From JAJPXI01 sp051867655 (GTDB taxonomy: Bacteria > Bacillota > Clostridia > Oscillospirales > Oscillospiraceae), in NCBI GenBank assembly GCA_051867655.1, contig JBJDYV010000089.1, forward strand, positions 29,000-92,999: a DNA stretch of 64,000 bases. The letters run 5' to 3'. The notes under the pieces were generated by a model that was given only the letters and a program-made list of their open reading frames with translations, did not search any database and was not told the origin of the DNA. Numbering within the stretch: position 1 is the first letter of the stretch; each line of letters starts with the position of its first letter. Positions 8,343 to 15,531 of the stretch are shown piece by piece. Made by a program: the position numbers and the translations under genes.

Positions 8343-8350
8343 AGGTTTAT
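8324..8350. promoter_or_regulatory. 27-bp dyad operator over the rrf2 promoter
   Basis: A perfectly symmetric ATAAACC, 13 bases, GGTTTAT. It is the best copy of the three in this window and probably the self-regulation site of the Rrf2 protein. Confidence 0.7.
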
Positions 8351-8370
8351 ATAGAATGGAGGGATAATCC

Positions 8371-8802
8371 ATGCTGATCTCAACAAAAGGACGTTACGCA
8401 CTGCGGGTCATGATCGACCTGGCAGAGCATCAGAGTGAGGACTATGTACCCCTGAAAGAGATTGCCCAGCGGCAGGAGCTCTCCGAAAAGTATCTGGAGA
8501 GCATCATCAAGCTGCTGGTCAAGGCGAATCTGCTGCGGGGCCTGCGGGGCAAAGGCGGCGGATACAAGCTGACCAAAGCGCCCGACTTATACACGGTGGG
8601 CAGCATTTTGCGTCTGACCGAAGAATCCCTGGCGCCGGTCTCCTGTCTGGAACAGGACGCCGAATCCTGCCCCCGCGTGGCGGAATGCCGCACCCTGCCC
8701 CTGTGGAAGGGACTGGATGAAGTCATCAACAACTATCTGGACAGCGTCACTCTGGCCGACCTGGTGCAGTCGGACACCGCCGGAGATAATTACGTGATTT
8801 GA
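8371..8802 (+). CDS. Rrf2-family transcriptional regulator
   Basis: 143 residues with the N-terminal winged helix-turn-helix of the Rrf2 family (MLISTKGRYALRVMIDLA, recognition helix around LSEKYLESIIKLL, wing LRGKGGGYKL). Three cysteines follow at positions 92, 100 and 106 (C-x7-C-x5-C), close to the cluster-ligand pattern of IscR and NsrR, so an Fe-S or thiol sensor is possible. It is divergent from cysK, and dyads shared by its own promoter, cysK and metY point to a sulfur regulator like CymR. CymR itself works with CysK as a partner and does not carry an Fe-S cluster, so this protein mixes traits of both groups. Family is certain; the signal it senses is not. Confidence 0.88.
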   Translation: MLISTKGRYALRVMIDLAEHQSEDYVPLKEIAQRQELSEKYLESIIKLLVKANLLRGLRGKGGGYKLTKAPDLYTVGSILRLTEESLAPVSCLEQDAESCPRVAECRTLPLWKGLDEVINNYLDSVTLADLVQSDTAGDNYVI

Positions 8803-8840
8803 CGACTGTTTCCGGCAGCCGAACCTGTTTTTCGACGCAA

Positions 8841-8874
8841 AAGGGCTCATGGCAGCGAACTGCCATGAGCCCTT
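8841..8874. terminator. Bidirectional terminator between rrf2 and tsf
   Basis: A 15-bp perfect stem (AAGGGCTCATGGCAG and complement) with a 4-nt loop lies between convergent genes. TTTT follows on the minus side. Confidence 0.85.
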
Positions 8875-8895
8875 GTACTTTGTATGAGGGATTGC

Positions 8896-9813
8896 TTACT
8901 TCGCCAGCTGCTTGGCGATCTCCTCGGCGAAGTTCTCCTGCTTCTTCTCGATGCCCTCGCCCTTCTCGAAGCGGACAGCGTCCTTCAGGGTGATGGTGCC
9001 GCCCAGAGACTTGGCAACGTTGGCCAGGTACTTCTCCACGGTCACATCGCCGTCCTTGACGAAGTCCTGCTGCAGCAGGCAGTTCTCGGAGTAGAACTTG
9101 TTCAGCTTGCCGTCCACGATCTTCTCCTTGACCTGGTCGGGCTTGTTGGCCATCTTGGGATCGTTGGACATCTGGACCAGCATGATCTTCTTCTCCTCGT
9201 CCAGAACATCCTGGGTGACCTGGCTCTTGTCCAGGAAGCGGGGGTTCAGAGCGGCGATCTGCATGGCCAGATCCTTGCCGGCCTCGTTGACCTGCTCGGC
9301 GGTCAGGTTGGTCTCCAGGTTGACCAGCACGCCGATCTTGCCGCCGGCGTGGATATAGGGGACGGAAACGCCCTCGGTGAACAGCGCGAAGCGGCGGACC
9401 TTGATGTTCTCGCCGATGACCAGGACCATCTCCTGCTGCTGCTCGGTGACGGTCCGATCGGTGCCGACAAACTTGCACGCCATCAGGGCGTCCAGGTCGG
9501 CGGGCTTGTTGGCGGCCACGGTGGCGGCCACGCCCTTGACGAAGTCCACGAACTTCTCGTTCTTGGCCACGAAGTCGGTCTCGGCATTGACCTCGACCAC
9601 AACGCCCACACCGTCGATAACGGCAGCGTAAGCCATACCCTCGGCGGCGATGCGGCCGGCCTTCTTCTGGGAAGCGGCCAGACCCTTCTCGCGCAGGATC
9701 TCAACAGCCTTGTCCATATTGCCCTCGGCCTCGGTCAGGGCCTTCTTGCAGTCCATCATGCCCACGCCGGTCATTTCGCGCAGGGCCTGTACATCTTTCG
9801 CAGTGATAGCCAT
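8896..9813 (-). CDS. tsf: Translation elongation factor Ts
   Basis: 305 residues starting MAITAKDVQALREMTGVGMMDCKKAL, the EF-Ts signature. It exchanges GDP for GTP on EF-Tu in the cytoplasm. The ATG at 9813 is preceded by GGAGGTACTG, so the longer open frame upstream is not part of the protein. It follows rpsB in the usual rpsB-tsf order, 92 bp downstream, and ends at the shared terminator. Confidence 0.97.
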   Translation of the reverse strand: MAITAKDVQALREMTGVGMMDCKKALTEAEGNMDKAVEILREKGLAASQKKAGRIAAEGMAYAAVIDGVGVVVEVNAETDFVAKNEKFVDFVKGVAATVAANKPADLDALMACKFVGTDRTVTEQQQEMVLVIGENIKVRRFALFTEGVSVPYIHAGGKIGVLVNLETNLTAEQVNEAGKDLAMQIAALNPRFLDKSQVTQDVLDEEKKIMLVQMSNDPKMANKPDQVKEKIVDGKLNKFYSENCLLQQDFVKDGDVTVEKYLANVAKSLGGTITLKDAVRFEKGEGIEKKQENFAEEIAKQLAK

Positions 9814-9905
9814 AATCACAGTACCTCCAATTAATTTAAAATAAAGACGCGCCCGCCCGCGCACGGGCGGGCGCAATCAAATCTCATCAGATCGGTGCTT
9901 TCCGC

Positions 9906-10628
9906 TTACTCGGCAGCGGCGGGAGCCTCAGCAGGCTCGGCGTCCTGGCCCTGCTTGCCTTCCTGGATGGCGTTGGCCATGACGGAGGCGATCAGCTTGA
10001 TGGCGCGGATGGCGTCATCGTTGCCGGGGATGACATAGTCGATCTCGTCGGGGTCGCAGTTGGTGTCGACGATCGCCACGATGGGGATGTTCAGCTTGCG
10101 GGCCTCGTTGATGGCGTTGCGCTCCTTGCGGGGGTCAACCACGAACAGAGCGGAGGGGATCTTCTTCATCTCGGTGACGCCGCCCAGGTACTTCTCCAGC
10201 TTGGCGATCTCACCCATGTGCTTCATGACTTCCTTCTTGGGAAGCATGTCGAAGGTGCCGTCCTCCTGCATCTTCTTCAGCTGGTTCAGACGGTCCACAC
10301 GGCCGCGCATGGTCTTGAAGTTGGTCAGCATGCCGCCCAGCCAGCGGGCGTTCACATAGTACATACCGCAGCGGGTAGCCTCTTCCTTGATGGCCTCCTG
10401 AGCCTGCTTCTTGGTGCCGACGAACAGCATGGTGCCGCCGTTCTCAGAGATGGAGCGGACGAAGTTATAAGCCTCTTCCAGCTTCTTCACGGTCTTCTGC
10501 AGGTCGATGATATAGATGCCGTTGCGCTCGGTGTAGATATAGGTGGCCATCTTGGGGTTCCAGCGGCGGGTCTGATGACCAAAGTGGACGCCCGCCTCGA
10601 GAAGCTGCTTCATAGATACGACTGCCAT
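9906..10628 (-). CDS. rpsB: 30S ribosomal protein S2
   Basis: 240 residues with MAVVSMKQLLEAGVHFGHQTRRWNPKM-type N-terminus and the VVDPRKERNAINEARKLNIP segment of S2. The short C-terminal tail is rich in Ala and Glu. The ATG follows AAGGAGG. It is transcribed from the promoter at 10741-10769 with a leader of about 105 nt that contains a small GC hairpin, which could serve autoregulation as known for S2 leaders; this is not shown by the sequence alone. Confidence 0.97.
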   Translation of the reverse strand: MAVVSMKQLLEAGVHFGHQTRRWNPKMATYIYTERNGIYIIDLQKTVKKLEEAYNFVRSISENGGTMLFVGTKKQAQEAIKEEATRCGMYYVNARWLGGMLTNFKTMRGRVDRLNQLKKMQEDGTFDMLPKKEVMKHMGEIAKLEKYLGGVTEMKKIPSALFVVDPRKERNAINEARKLNIPIVAIVDTNCDPDEIDYVIPGNDDAIRAIKLIASVMANAIQEGKQGQDAEPAEAPAAAE

Positions 10629-10740
10629 AGTTTAAATTTCCTCCTTTTGTACTTATTACCTCTGGGCGCTTCATCCAGGCCACTCCATCCCCAAAGGGAC
10701 AGCCGGAGTCCTGTCCGCCTCCCATGCGTAATGCCATGGT

Positions 10741-10769
10741 ATTTTACCACACCGGATATACTTTTGCAA
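10741..10769 (-). promoter_or_regulatory. rpsB-tsf promoter
   Basis: Minus strand TTGCAA (10769-10764), 17-bp spacer, TAAAAT (10746-10741). Confidence 0.6.
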
Positions 10770-10789
10770 GTGATTTTTTCATCTTTTAC

Positions 10790-11059
10790 TCACTTTTTCC
10801 TTGCTTTTTCCCAAATTACCTCCTCCGGTCCCTCCACCAGAATAATATCTTCCCCGATGCGCCGCACGGATTCCCAGGGAAATACCCGTTCCCGTTCCCT
10901 GCCCAGCAGGCCAAACAGCCGCAGGCGGCCGGGCACGACCAGAGCGTTTACCTTCCCGCTCTCCAGGTCGATCTCCAGATCTCCCACATACCCGTAGCGG
11001 CTCCCGTTGCGGATGTCGATGATCTCCTTGTCGCGCAGCTTGGTGATCCGGCTGTCCAT
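10790..11059 (-). CDS. ylmC: YlmC/YmxH-family PRC-barrel protein
   Basis: 89 residues forming a PRC-barrel-like fold with the family features RITKLRDKEIIDIRNGSRYGYVGD near the start and VVPGRLRLFGLLGRE in the middle. Members are widespread in spore-forming Firmicutes and annotated as sporulation proteins, but the molecular role is unclear. It is a single gene between rpsB and the divergent amidase gene; its start lies about 75 bp from that of the amidase. Confidence 0.85.
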   Translation of the reverse strand: MDSRITKLRDKEIIDIRNGSRYGYVGDLEIDLESGKVNALVVPGRLRLFGLLGRERERVFPWESVRRIGEDIILVEGPEEVIWEKARKK

Positions 11060-11134
11060 TTTTACGTCCCCCTATTCCCAAATGACTGGTTTTCCGTTAT
11101 AATGTTACATACTATGAAAGGGGGAGGTCGTCCT

Positions 11135-11968
11135 ATGAAGCTCAGGCGCTGGCAAAAGCGGCTTCTTTGCGTGCTGGCCGCGCTGGCGGTTCTTCTTCTG
11201 CTGGTTTACCTGGTCCAGCGGTTCTGGGCGCACCGGGACGGCTGTTTTCGCCCCGACTATGAGCGCGTTACGCTGACCGAGGAGAGCGATTACGAGACCA
11301 TTTTCCTCCAAACCGGCCTGGGCCGCTCCGCCGTGGACAAGCTGCTTTCTGCCGGGGATTTTCAGACGATTCTGGACGCGCAGGAGGCGTTTTTCAACCC
11401 GCCCGATACCTCCTGCAATGCCATGCTCGGCTGGTTCACCCGGGAGGACCGGCTGGAAACATCCGGCACGCCTTTGGTGGATCTGCAGCCGGGCGACGTG
11501 GTGATTACCCTGTCCACCCACTCCGTGGGCTGGCGGCACGGCCACGCGGGTCTGGTCATTGACGGCAGCACGACCCTGGAATGTGTGGTGCTGGGTACCG
11601 ACTCCACCCTGGTGGACACCGCCCACTGGCGCAATTATTCCAACTATGCCGTTCTGCGGCTGAAGGACATCACCCCCGAACTGCAGCAGGAGATCGTGGA
11701 ATACAGCCTGTCCACCCTGGTGGGCATCCCCTATCATCTGACCTCCGGCTTCATCGGCCCCAAGGCCCCTGACCCGGAGGACTGGCAATTCGGCCTGCAA
11801 TGTTCCTACCTGGTGTGGTACGCCTGGAACCACTTCGGCTATGACCTGGACTCCGACGGCGGCCGCCTGGTCTCCTCCTACGACCTGCTGCACTCGGAGG
11901 CACTGGAGGTCGTGCAGGTCTGCGGGATGGACCCCCGGCAATTTCTCTCTGAGGAGGCGTCATCATGA
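11135..11968 (+). CDS. Membrane-anchored permuted papain-like amidase (YiiX/NlpC-P60-like)
   Basis: 277 residues. Residues about 10-30 form one hydrophobic helix after a basic start, giving an outward-facing anchored protein. The catalytic part looks like the circularly permuted papain-like fold: LQPGDVVI, the histidine in RHGHAGLVID, and later the cysteine in LQCSYLVWYAWN. Such enzymes cleave amide or ester bonds in peptidoglycan or lipids; the substrate here is unknown. The ATG at 11135 follows GGGGGAGG; a longer open frame upstream starts inside the neighbouring non-coding region and is rejected. The stop overlaps the next start (ATGA). Confidence 0.72.
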   Translation: MKLRRWQKRLLCVLAALAVLLLLVYLVQRFWAHRDGCFRPDYERVTLTEESDYETIFLQTGLGRSAVDKLLSAGDFQTILDAQEAFFNPPDTSCNAMLGWFTREDRLETSGTPLVDLQPGDVVITLSTHSVGWRHGHAGLVIDGSTTLECVVLGTDSTLVDTAHWRNYSNYAVLRLKDITPELQQEIVEYSLSTLVGIPYHLTSGFIGPKAPDPEDWQFGLQCSYLVWYAWNHFGYDLDSDGGRLVSSYDLLHSEALEVVQVCGMDPRQFLSEEASS

Positions 11969-12546
11969 AACCGCGTGAACTTCTGGACGCGCTGCACGTC
12001 GCGGAGCACCTGAAAGATGCCACCCGGCACTGCTATACATCTGGCGGCAGGCGTGAAAGCGTGGCCGAACACTGCTGGCGAGCCGCTCTGATGGCCTATT
12101 TCCTGAAGGACGAGTTCCCGGAAGCCGACATGGACAAGGTCATCCGGATGTGCCTGATCCATGACCTGGGCGAGGTGTTTACCGGCGATATTCCCACCTT
12201 TGAAAAAACTCAGGCCGACGAGGAGACCGAAGAAACGCTGCTGCGCCAATGGGTGACCTCTCTGCCCCCGGAGCTTTCCCGGGACATGCTGGCTCTGTAC
12301 AGCGAGATGGCCGAGCGCCAGACGCTGGAGGCAAAAATCTACAAAGCCATCGACAGTCTGGAGGCAGTGCTCCAGCACAACGAATCCGCCCTGGACACCT
12401 GGATTCCCTATGAATACGAGCTGAACCAGACCTACGCCAGCGACAAGGTCACATTCTCCCCGTACCTGCAGAAACTGCGGCAGGCTCTGCGGGAGGATAC
12501 GCTGCGCAAGATCGAAACGGAAAAAGGAGACGGCAGGAATGGCTGA
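11965..12546 (+). CDS. HD-domain phosphohydrolase (YfbR-like)
   Basis: 193 residues with the HD metal-binding pattern: His in VAEHCWRAALMA, the HD pair in CLIHDLGEVFTGD and later KIYKAIDSLEA with the trailing Asp. This matches the YfbR-type 5'-deoxynucleotidase/HD_3 group acting on nucleoside monophosphates; the exact substrate cannot be read from sequence. It overlaps the amidase stop by 4 bp and the next small gene by 8 bp, so it is part of a translationally coupled run. Confidence 0.8.
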   Translation: MKPRELLDALHVAEHLKDATRHCYTSGGRRESVAEHCWRAALMAYFLKDEFPEADMDKVIRMCLIHDLGEVFTGDIPTFEKTQADEETEETLLRQWVTSLPPELSRDMLALYSEMAERQTLEAKIYKAIDSLEAVLQHNESALDTWIPYEYELNQTYASDKVTFSPYLQKLRQALREDTLRKIETEKGDGRNG

Positions 12547-12781
12547 TATGATTGATTTTAACCGCTACGTCCCGGAACCGAACCTGGACGGCATGGACCG
12601 CGAGGAGCTTCTGGACTGTCTGAAAACTGTCCGCGCGCAGATCGAGCAGTTGGACGAGCAGGAGCCGAAGGATATGAACAGCGAGGAATACGAAGCCTGG
12701 GGCGACCGCCACGAGGAGCTGGAGGACCTGGTTGATGAGATCCTGGATCTTCTGGACGAGATGGGTGGCCCTCATGGCTGA
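12539..12781 (+). CDS. Small acidic protein, family unknown
   Basis: 80 residues, strongly acidic, with two predicted amphipathic helices (REELLDCLKTVRAQIEQL and HEELEDLVDEILDLLDEM) that could form a coiled coil or helical hairpin. The ATG lies in ATGGCTGA, overlapping the HD-domain gene by 8 bp behind GGAGACGGCAGGA, so translation is likely coupled. I know no family for it. A partner role for the HD phosphohydrolase is a guess from position only. Confidence 0.65.
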   Translation: MADMIDFNRYVPEPNLDGMDREELLDCLKTVRAQIEQLDEQEPKDMNSEEYEAWGDRHEELEDLVDEILDLLDEMGGPHG

Positions 12782-12847
12782 TTTTCAAGGAAGGACTGAT
12801 TCAATCGACGTGCGCAGATCGGCGAGAAGCTTTTTCGTCTGGCAAGT

Positions 12848-12889
12848 CAAAAAAGTGCGGGAATACTTGGTGTATTTCAAACTTTTTTG
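12848..12889. other. Long AT-rich stem-loop between small gene and NIF3-like gene
   Basis: CAAAAAAGT pairs with ACTTTTTTG (9 bp), then AATAC with GTATT (5 bp) across a small internal loop, closed by TTGGT. The surrounding 12,785-12,920 does not look like ordinary coding sequence even though a frame is open through it from an ATG at 12774 that overlaps the previous stop. It could be a structured RNA, a small repeat element or an N-terminal extension of the next protein. Confidence 0.5.
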
Positions 12890-12920
12890 GCGCAGCCCAG
12901 GCGGAAAAGATTCCGGCAAG

Positions 12921-13271
12921 ATGTGTGCGGGGATTGGATCAGTGCTTCCCAAGTATTGTAAGCTGGAGATCTTTATCCCGGAAAGCCACCTGGCCGTGCT
13001 GCAAAAGACGCTGCAGGAGGTGGACGCCGGGCACATCGGCAAGTACGATTGCTGTCTCTCTTACAGCCCCGTCACCGGCTGCTGGCGGCCCCTGGCGGGG
13101 ACGACTCCTTATCTGGGGAGCATCGGTGAGATCAGCGCGGAGCCGGAACTGAAGGTGGAGGTCACCTGCCGCACCGAACGGGTGGACGAGACGGTGGAGG
13201 CGGTGAAGCGGGTTCACCCCTATGAAGAGCCGGTCATCAATGTGATCCCCCTGTACCGGACGAGTTTTTGA
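12921..13271 (+). CDS. NIF3/YqfO C-terminal-domain-like protein, stand-alone
   Basis: About 116 residues of a CutA-like ferredoxin fold corresponding to the insert or C-terminal part of YqfO/NIF3 proteins: KLEIFIPESHL, GHIGKYDCCLSYSPVTGCWRPL and RVHPYEEPVINVIPLY. Such stand-alone domains are annotated as NIF3-related, function unknown, and may bind metal. The start is unsure: ATG 12921 has only a weak ribosome site, GTG 12942 has GGGGA 8 nt upstream, and an ATG at 12774 overlaps the previous stop but would add about 49 residues encoded in the stem-loop region. The domain itself is clear from KLEIF onward. Confidence 0.7.
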   Translation: MCAGIGSVLPKYCKLEIFIPESHLAVLQKTLQEVDAGHIGKYDCCLSYSPVTGCWRPLAGTTPYLGSIGEISAEPELKVEVTCRTERVDETVEAVKRVHPYEEPVINVIPLYRTSF

Positions 13272-13303
13272 AGAAAGTCATCATTTCTCAGGGGGCATAG
13301 AAG

Positions 13304-14101
13304 ATGCGGATCATCATCGCACCCGCCAAGAAAATGAATGTAGACACGGACAGCTTTGCCCCGGAGAATCTGCCCCGGTTTCTGACTGAAACGGAGCGGC
13401 TAAAAGCGGCCCTGCAGAGGATGTCGCCCAAGGAACTGCAAAAGCTCTGGAAGTGCAACGACGCCATCACAAAGCTGAATGTGGAGCGTCTGCGGACCAT
13501 GGACCTGTGCCATCGCCTGACCCCTGCCATTCTGGCCTACGAGGGCATCCAGTACCAATACATGGCGCCGGGAGTCTTTGAAACCGAACACCTGGCCTAT
13601 ATTCAGGAGCATCTGCGCATCCTGTCAGGCTTTTACGGTTTGCTGCGTCCCTTCGACGGCGTGACGCCGTACCGTCTGGAAATGCAGGCAAAGCTGTCGG
13701 TGGACGGGAAAAAAGACCTGTATGAATTCTGGGGCGGTAAGCTGGCGGCGCAGTTGGCGTCGGAGACGGACTTTGTGCTGAACCTGGCCTCGAAGGAGTA
13801 CAGCAGGGCGGTGGAACCCCATCTGCCCTCCTCGGTCCGCTTTCTCACCTGCACCTTCGGGGAGCTGAAGAACGGGAAGGTCATCGAAAAGGGTACCATC
13901 TGCAAAATGGCCCGGGGACAGATGGTGCGCTGGCTGGCGGAAAACAGTATCACGGATCCCGGGGACATCCGATACTTTGCGGACTTGGGCTATCGGTTCT
14001 CCCCCGCCCATTCCACGGAAAGCAACGATGTTTTTATCAAAGGGGAAGGCATACAAGTTTGCCACGGCCAAAAAAGCATTTATGAGGATAACACAATATG
14101 A
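13304..14101 (+). CDS. yaaA: YaaA-family peroxide stress protein (DUF328/UPF0246)
   Basis: 265 residues, normal length. The N-terminal MRIIIAPAKKM and the middle LSGFYGLLRPFDGVTPYRLEMQ are the hallmark segments of the family, with NLASKEYSRAV in the C-terminal half. In Escherichia coli YaaA lowers free iron and protects DNA during peroxide stress. The ATG follows CAGGGGGCATAGA. It overlaps the hydrolase gene by 4 bp (ATGA). Confidence 0.93.
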   Translation: MRIIIAPAKKMNVDTDSFAPENLPRFLTETERLKAALQRMSPKELQKLWKCNDAITKLNVERLRTMDLCHRLTPAILAYEGIQYQYMAPGVFETEHLAYIQEHLRILSGFYGLLRPFDGVTPYRLEMQAKLSVDGKKDLYEFWGGKLAAQLASETDFVLNLASKEYSRAVEPHLPSSVRFLTCTFGELKNGKVIEKGTICKMARGQMVRWLAENSITDPGDIRYFADLGYRFSPAHSTESNDVFIKGEGIQVCHGQKSIYEDNTI

Positions 14102-14793
14102 CCGAACAACAGAGCACGATTGATCATATTCCCTCCGTTTTGTACGGAGAGAAATCAGATTGGGTCTGGCTGTATCTTCACGGCAAACAGGGCTGTAAGG
14201 AAGAGGCAGAATCTTTCGCACGGATCGTTTGCCCCAAGGGCGCCCAGGTGCTGGCCGTCGATCTGCCGGAGCACGGGGAGCGGAAGGGTTCTGCGGAGAC
14301 CTTTACCCCCTGGGACGCAGTACCGGAGCTGGAGCGGCTTCTGGCCCGGATGCGGGCACGCTGGGAGCACATCGCCCTGCGGTGCACCAGTCTGGGTGCC
14401 TGGTTTTCCCTGCTGGCCTTCAGCGGCGAGAAGCTGGACAAAGCTCTCTTTGTCTCACCTGTTCTGGACATGGAGCAGCTCATCCGGGATATGATGGGCT
14501 GGGCGGGGGTCAGTGAGGCGCGCCTCAAGGCGGAGGGAGAGATCCCCACCGACTTCGGTGAGATTCTGTCCTGGCGGTATCTCCAGTACGCCCAGACCCA
14601 CCCCATCACAAATTGGAGCACTCCCACCGCCATTCTGCACGCCGGGCACGACAACTTGACCGGGCAAGAAACGGTAGACGCCTTTGTCCGCCGCTTCAGC
14701 TGCGAACTGACAGTCATGGAGAACGGTGAGCACTGGTTTCACACGCCTGAACAGCTTGCCGTGCTGAAAAGCTGGGAAGAAGCCCACATATGA
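14098..14793 (+). CDS. Alpha/beta hydrolase
   Basis: 231 residues. LYLHGKQG gives the oxyanion region, the nucleophile is probably the serine in RCTSLGAWFSLLAF (a variant of the GxSxG elbow), the acid is in LHAGHDNLTG and the base is the histidine in NGEHWFHTPEQ. The substrate is not predictable. It is co-transcribed with yaaA, and the operon seems to end at the hairpin 14814-14854. Confidence 0.82.
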   Translation: MTEQQSTIDHIPSVLYGEKSDWVWLYLHGKQGCKEEAESFARIVCPKGAQVLAVDLPEHGERKGSAETFTPWDAVPELERLLARMRARWEHIALRCTSLGAWFSLLAFSGEKLDKALFVSPVLDMEQLIRDMMGWAGVSEARLKAEGEIPTDFGEILSWRYLQYAQTHPITNWSTPTAILHAGHDNLTGQETVDAFVRRFSCELTVMENGEHWFHTPEQLAVLKSWEEAHI

Positions 14794-14813
14794 TTCCCCT
14801 TTTCCGTTCAATA

Positions 14814-14854
14814 ATGGCTGCCGAATCACCGCAATGCAGTCATTCGGCAGCCAT
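14814..14854 (+). terminator. Hairpin after the yaaA-hydrolase operon
   Basis: A 13-bp perfect stem (ATGGCTGCCGAAT and complement) with a 15-nt loop lies 20 bp after the stop codon. The T-run is poor. It also faces the small minus-strand gene at 14872. Confidence 0.6.
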
Positions 14855-14871
14855 TCAATCACCAGGATTCC

Positions 14872-15006
14872 CTATACATCGTTGTTCCGGATCGATTGCT
14901 TCTTCGCGTTTCGGTTCTGATTCTGGTTTTCACGGGTCAGGGGCGTCTGCCCGTTTGCTTTTTCTTTCCGGACTCCTTTGGGGTCCGGCTGGCTGTCTTT
15001 CGGCAT
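14872..15006 (-). CDS. Small Asn/Lys/Gln-rich protein (44 aa)
   Basis: 44 residues, begins MPKDSQPDPKGVRKE and is hydrophilic, with the C-terminal half dominated by Asn, Gln, Arg and Lys and no cysteines. Its ribosome site TAGGAG overlaps the stop codon of the similar small gene upstream, so the two are translated in series. Composition recalls minor small acid-soluble spore proteins such as SspP/SspO, but I cannot show homology. Confidence 0.6.
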   Translation of the reverse strand: MPKDSQPDPKGVRKEKANGQTPLTRENQNQNRNAKKQSIRNNDV

Positions 15007-15017
15007 CGGTCTCGCTC

Positions 15018-15143
15018 CTATCGTTTGGTGTTGGGCCCCAGCGCTGCTTTTTTGCTGTTGTGCTCCTGATTGGGATTGTGGTTTTTCAGCTGCACCTTCC
15101 CCGCCGCCTTCTCCTGCTCTTTCCGCTCACTTTTCTCCGGCAT
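15018..15143 (-). CDS. Small Lys/Asn-rich protein (41 aa)
   Basis: 41 residues, begins MPEKSERKEQEKAAG and ends in a KNHNPNQEHNSKKAA-type tail. It is highly charged, without cysteine or hydrophobic stretch. AGGGGG precedes the ATG. The stop TAG forms part of the ribosome site of the next small gene, whose product has similar composition, so the two may be diverged duplicates. A spore-coat or DNA-binding small protein is possible; this is only composition. Confidence 0.6.
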   Translation of the reverse strand: MPEKSERKEQEKAAGKVQLKNHNPNQEHNSKKAALGPNTKR

Positions 15144-15154
15144 CTTTTTGCCCC

Positions 15155-15394
15155 CTACATTGTGTGGTCGTCCGCCTGAGAATCGACGATCTGATACCCC
15201 AGCTTTTCAAGCTGTTTTTCAATGCGCCCGGCCTGAACGCCCGTGGTATCATAATCCACGGCGACACGTCCGGAACTGTCGCTGACACTGACCGAAAGCA
15301 CCCCCGGCAGGGCATCCAGCTCCCGCTTGATCGCCTTTTCGTCGTGCTTGTCAGGGAGATCGCCTAAATCAAAATAGGCGCTTGCTTTTGCCAT
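15155..15394 (-). CDS. HMA-fold small protein without metal-binding cysteines
   Basis: 79 residues with the beta-alpha-beta pattern of heavy-metal-associated domains: DKHDEKAIKRELDALPGVLSVSVS then GRVAVDYDTTGVQAGRIEKQLEKLGYQI. The usual CxxC in the first loop is absent (DLPDKHDE), so copper binding of the normal kind is not expected. I choose ATG 15394 because GAGGTG lies 6 nt upstream; a GTG 9 bp earlier overlaps that site. It is the first gene of a three-gene set of small proteins. Confidence 0.7.
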   Translation of the reverse strand: MAKASAYFDLGDLPDKHDEKAIKRELDALPGVLSVSVSDSSGRVAVDYDTTGVQAGRIEKQLEKLGYQIVDSQADDHTM

Positions 15395-15483
15395 CACGCT
15401 CACCTCGGCATTAGTATGGGCGAATTTTTTGTCTTTATCACCGTACGCTCTGACACGGGCCGAAACACCTTTGCCCCCTGCGG

Positions 15484-15523
15484 AAAAAGAGCGGGAACAA
15501 GTTTAAAAGGCTTGTCCCCGCTC
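15484..15523 (-). terminator. Terminator of the YczE-like gene
   Basis: A 13-bp stem (GAGCGGGAACAAG, one mismatch) is followed on the minus strand by TTTTTCC, 9 bp after the stop codon. Confidence 0.8.
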
Positions 15524-15531
15524 CTGTTCTT

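Noticed and set aside
8144..8401. 85-codon minus-strand frame between cysK and rrf2
   Set aside because: It covers both promoters and operators and ends in the 5' part of rrf2; no ribosome site or family resemblance.
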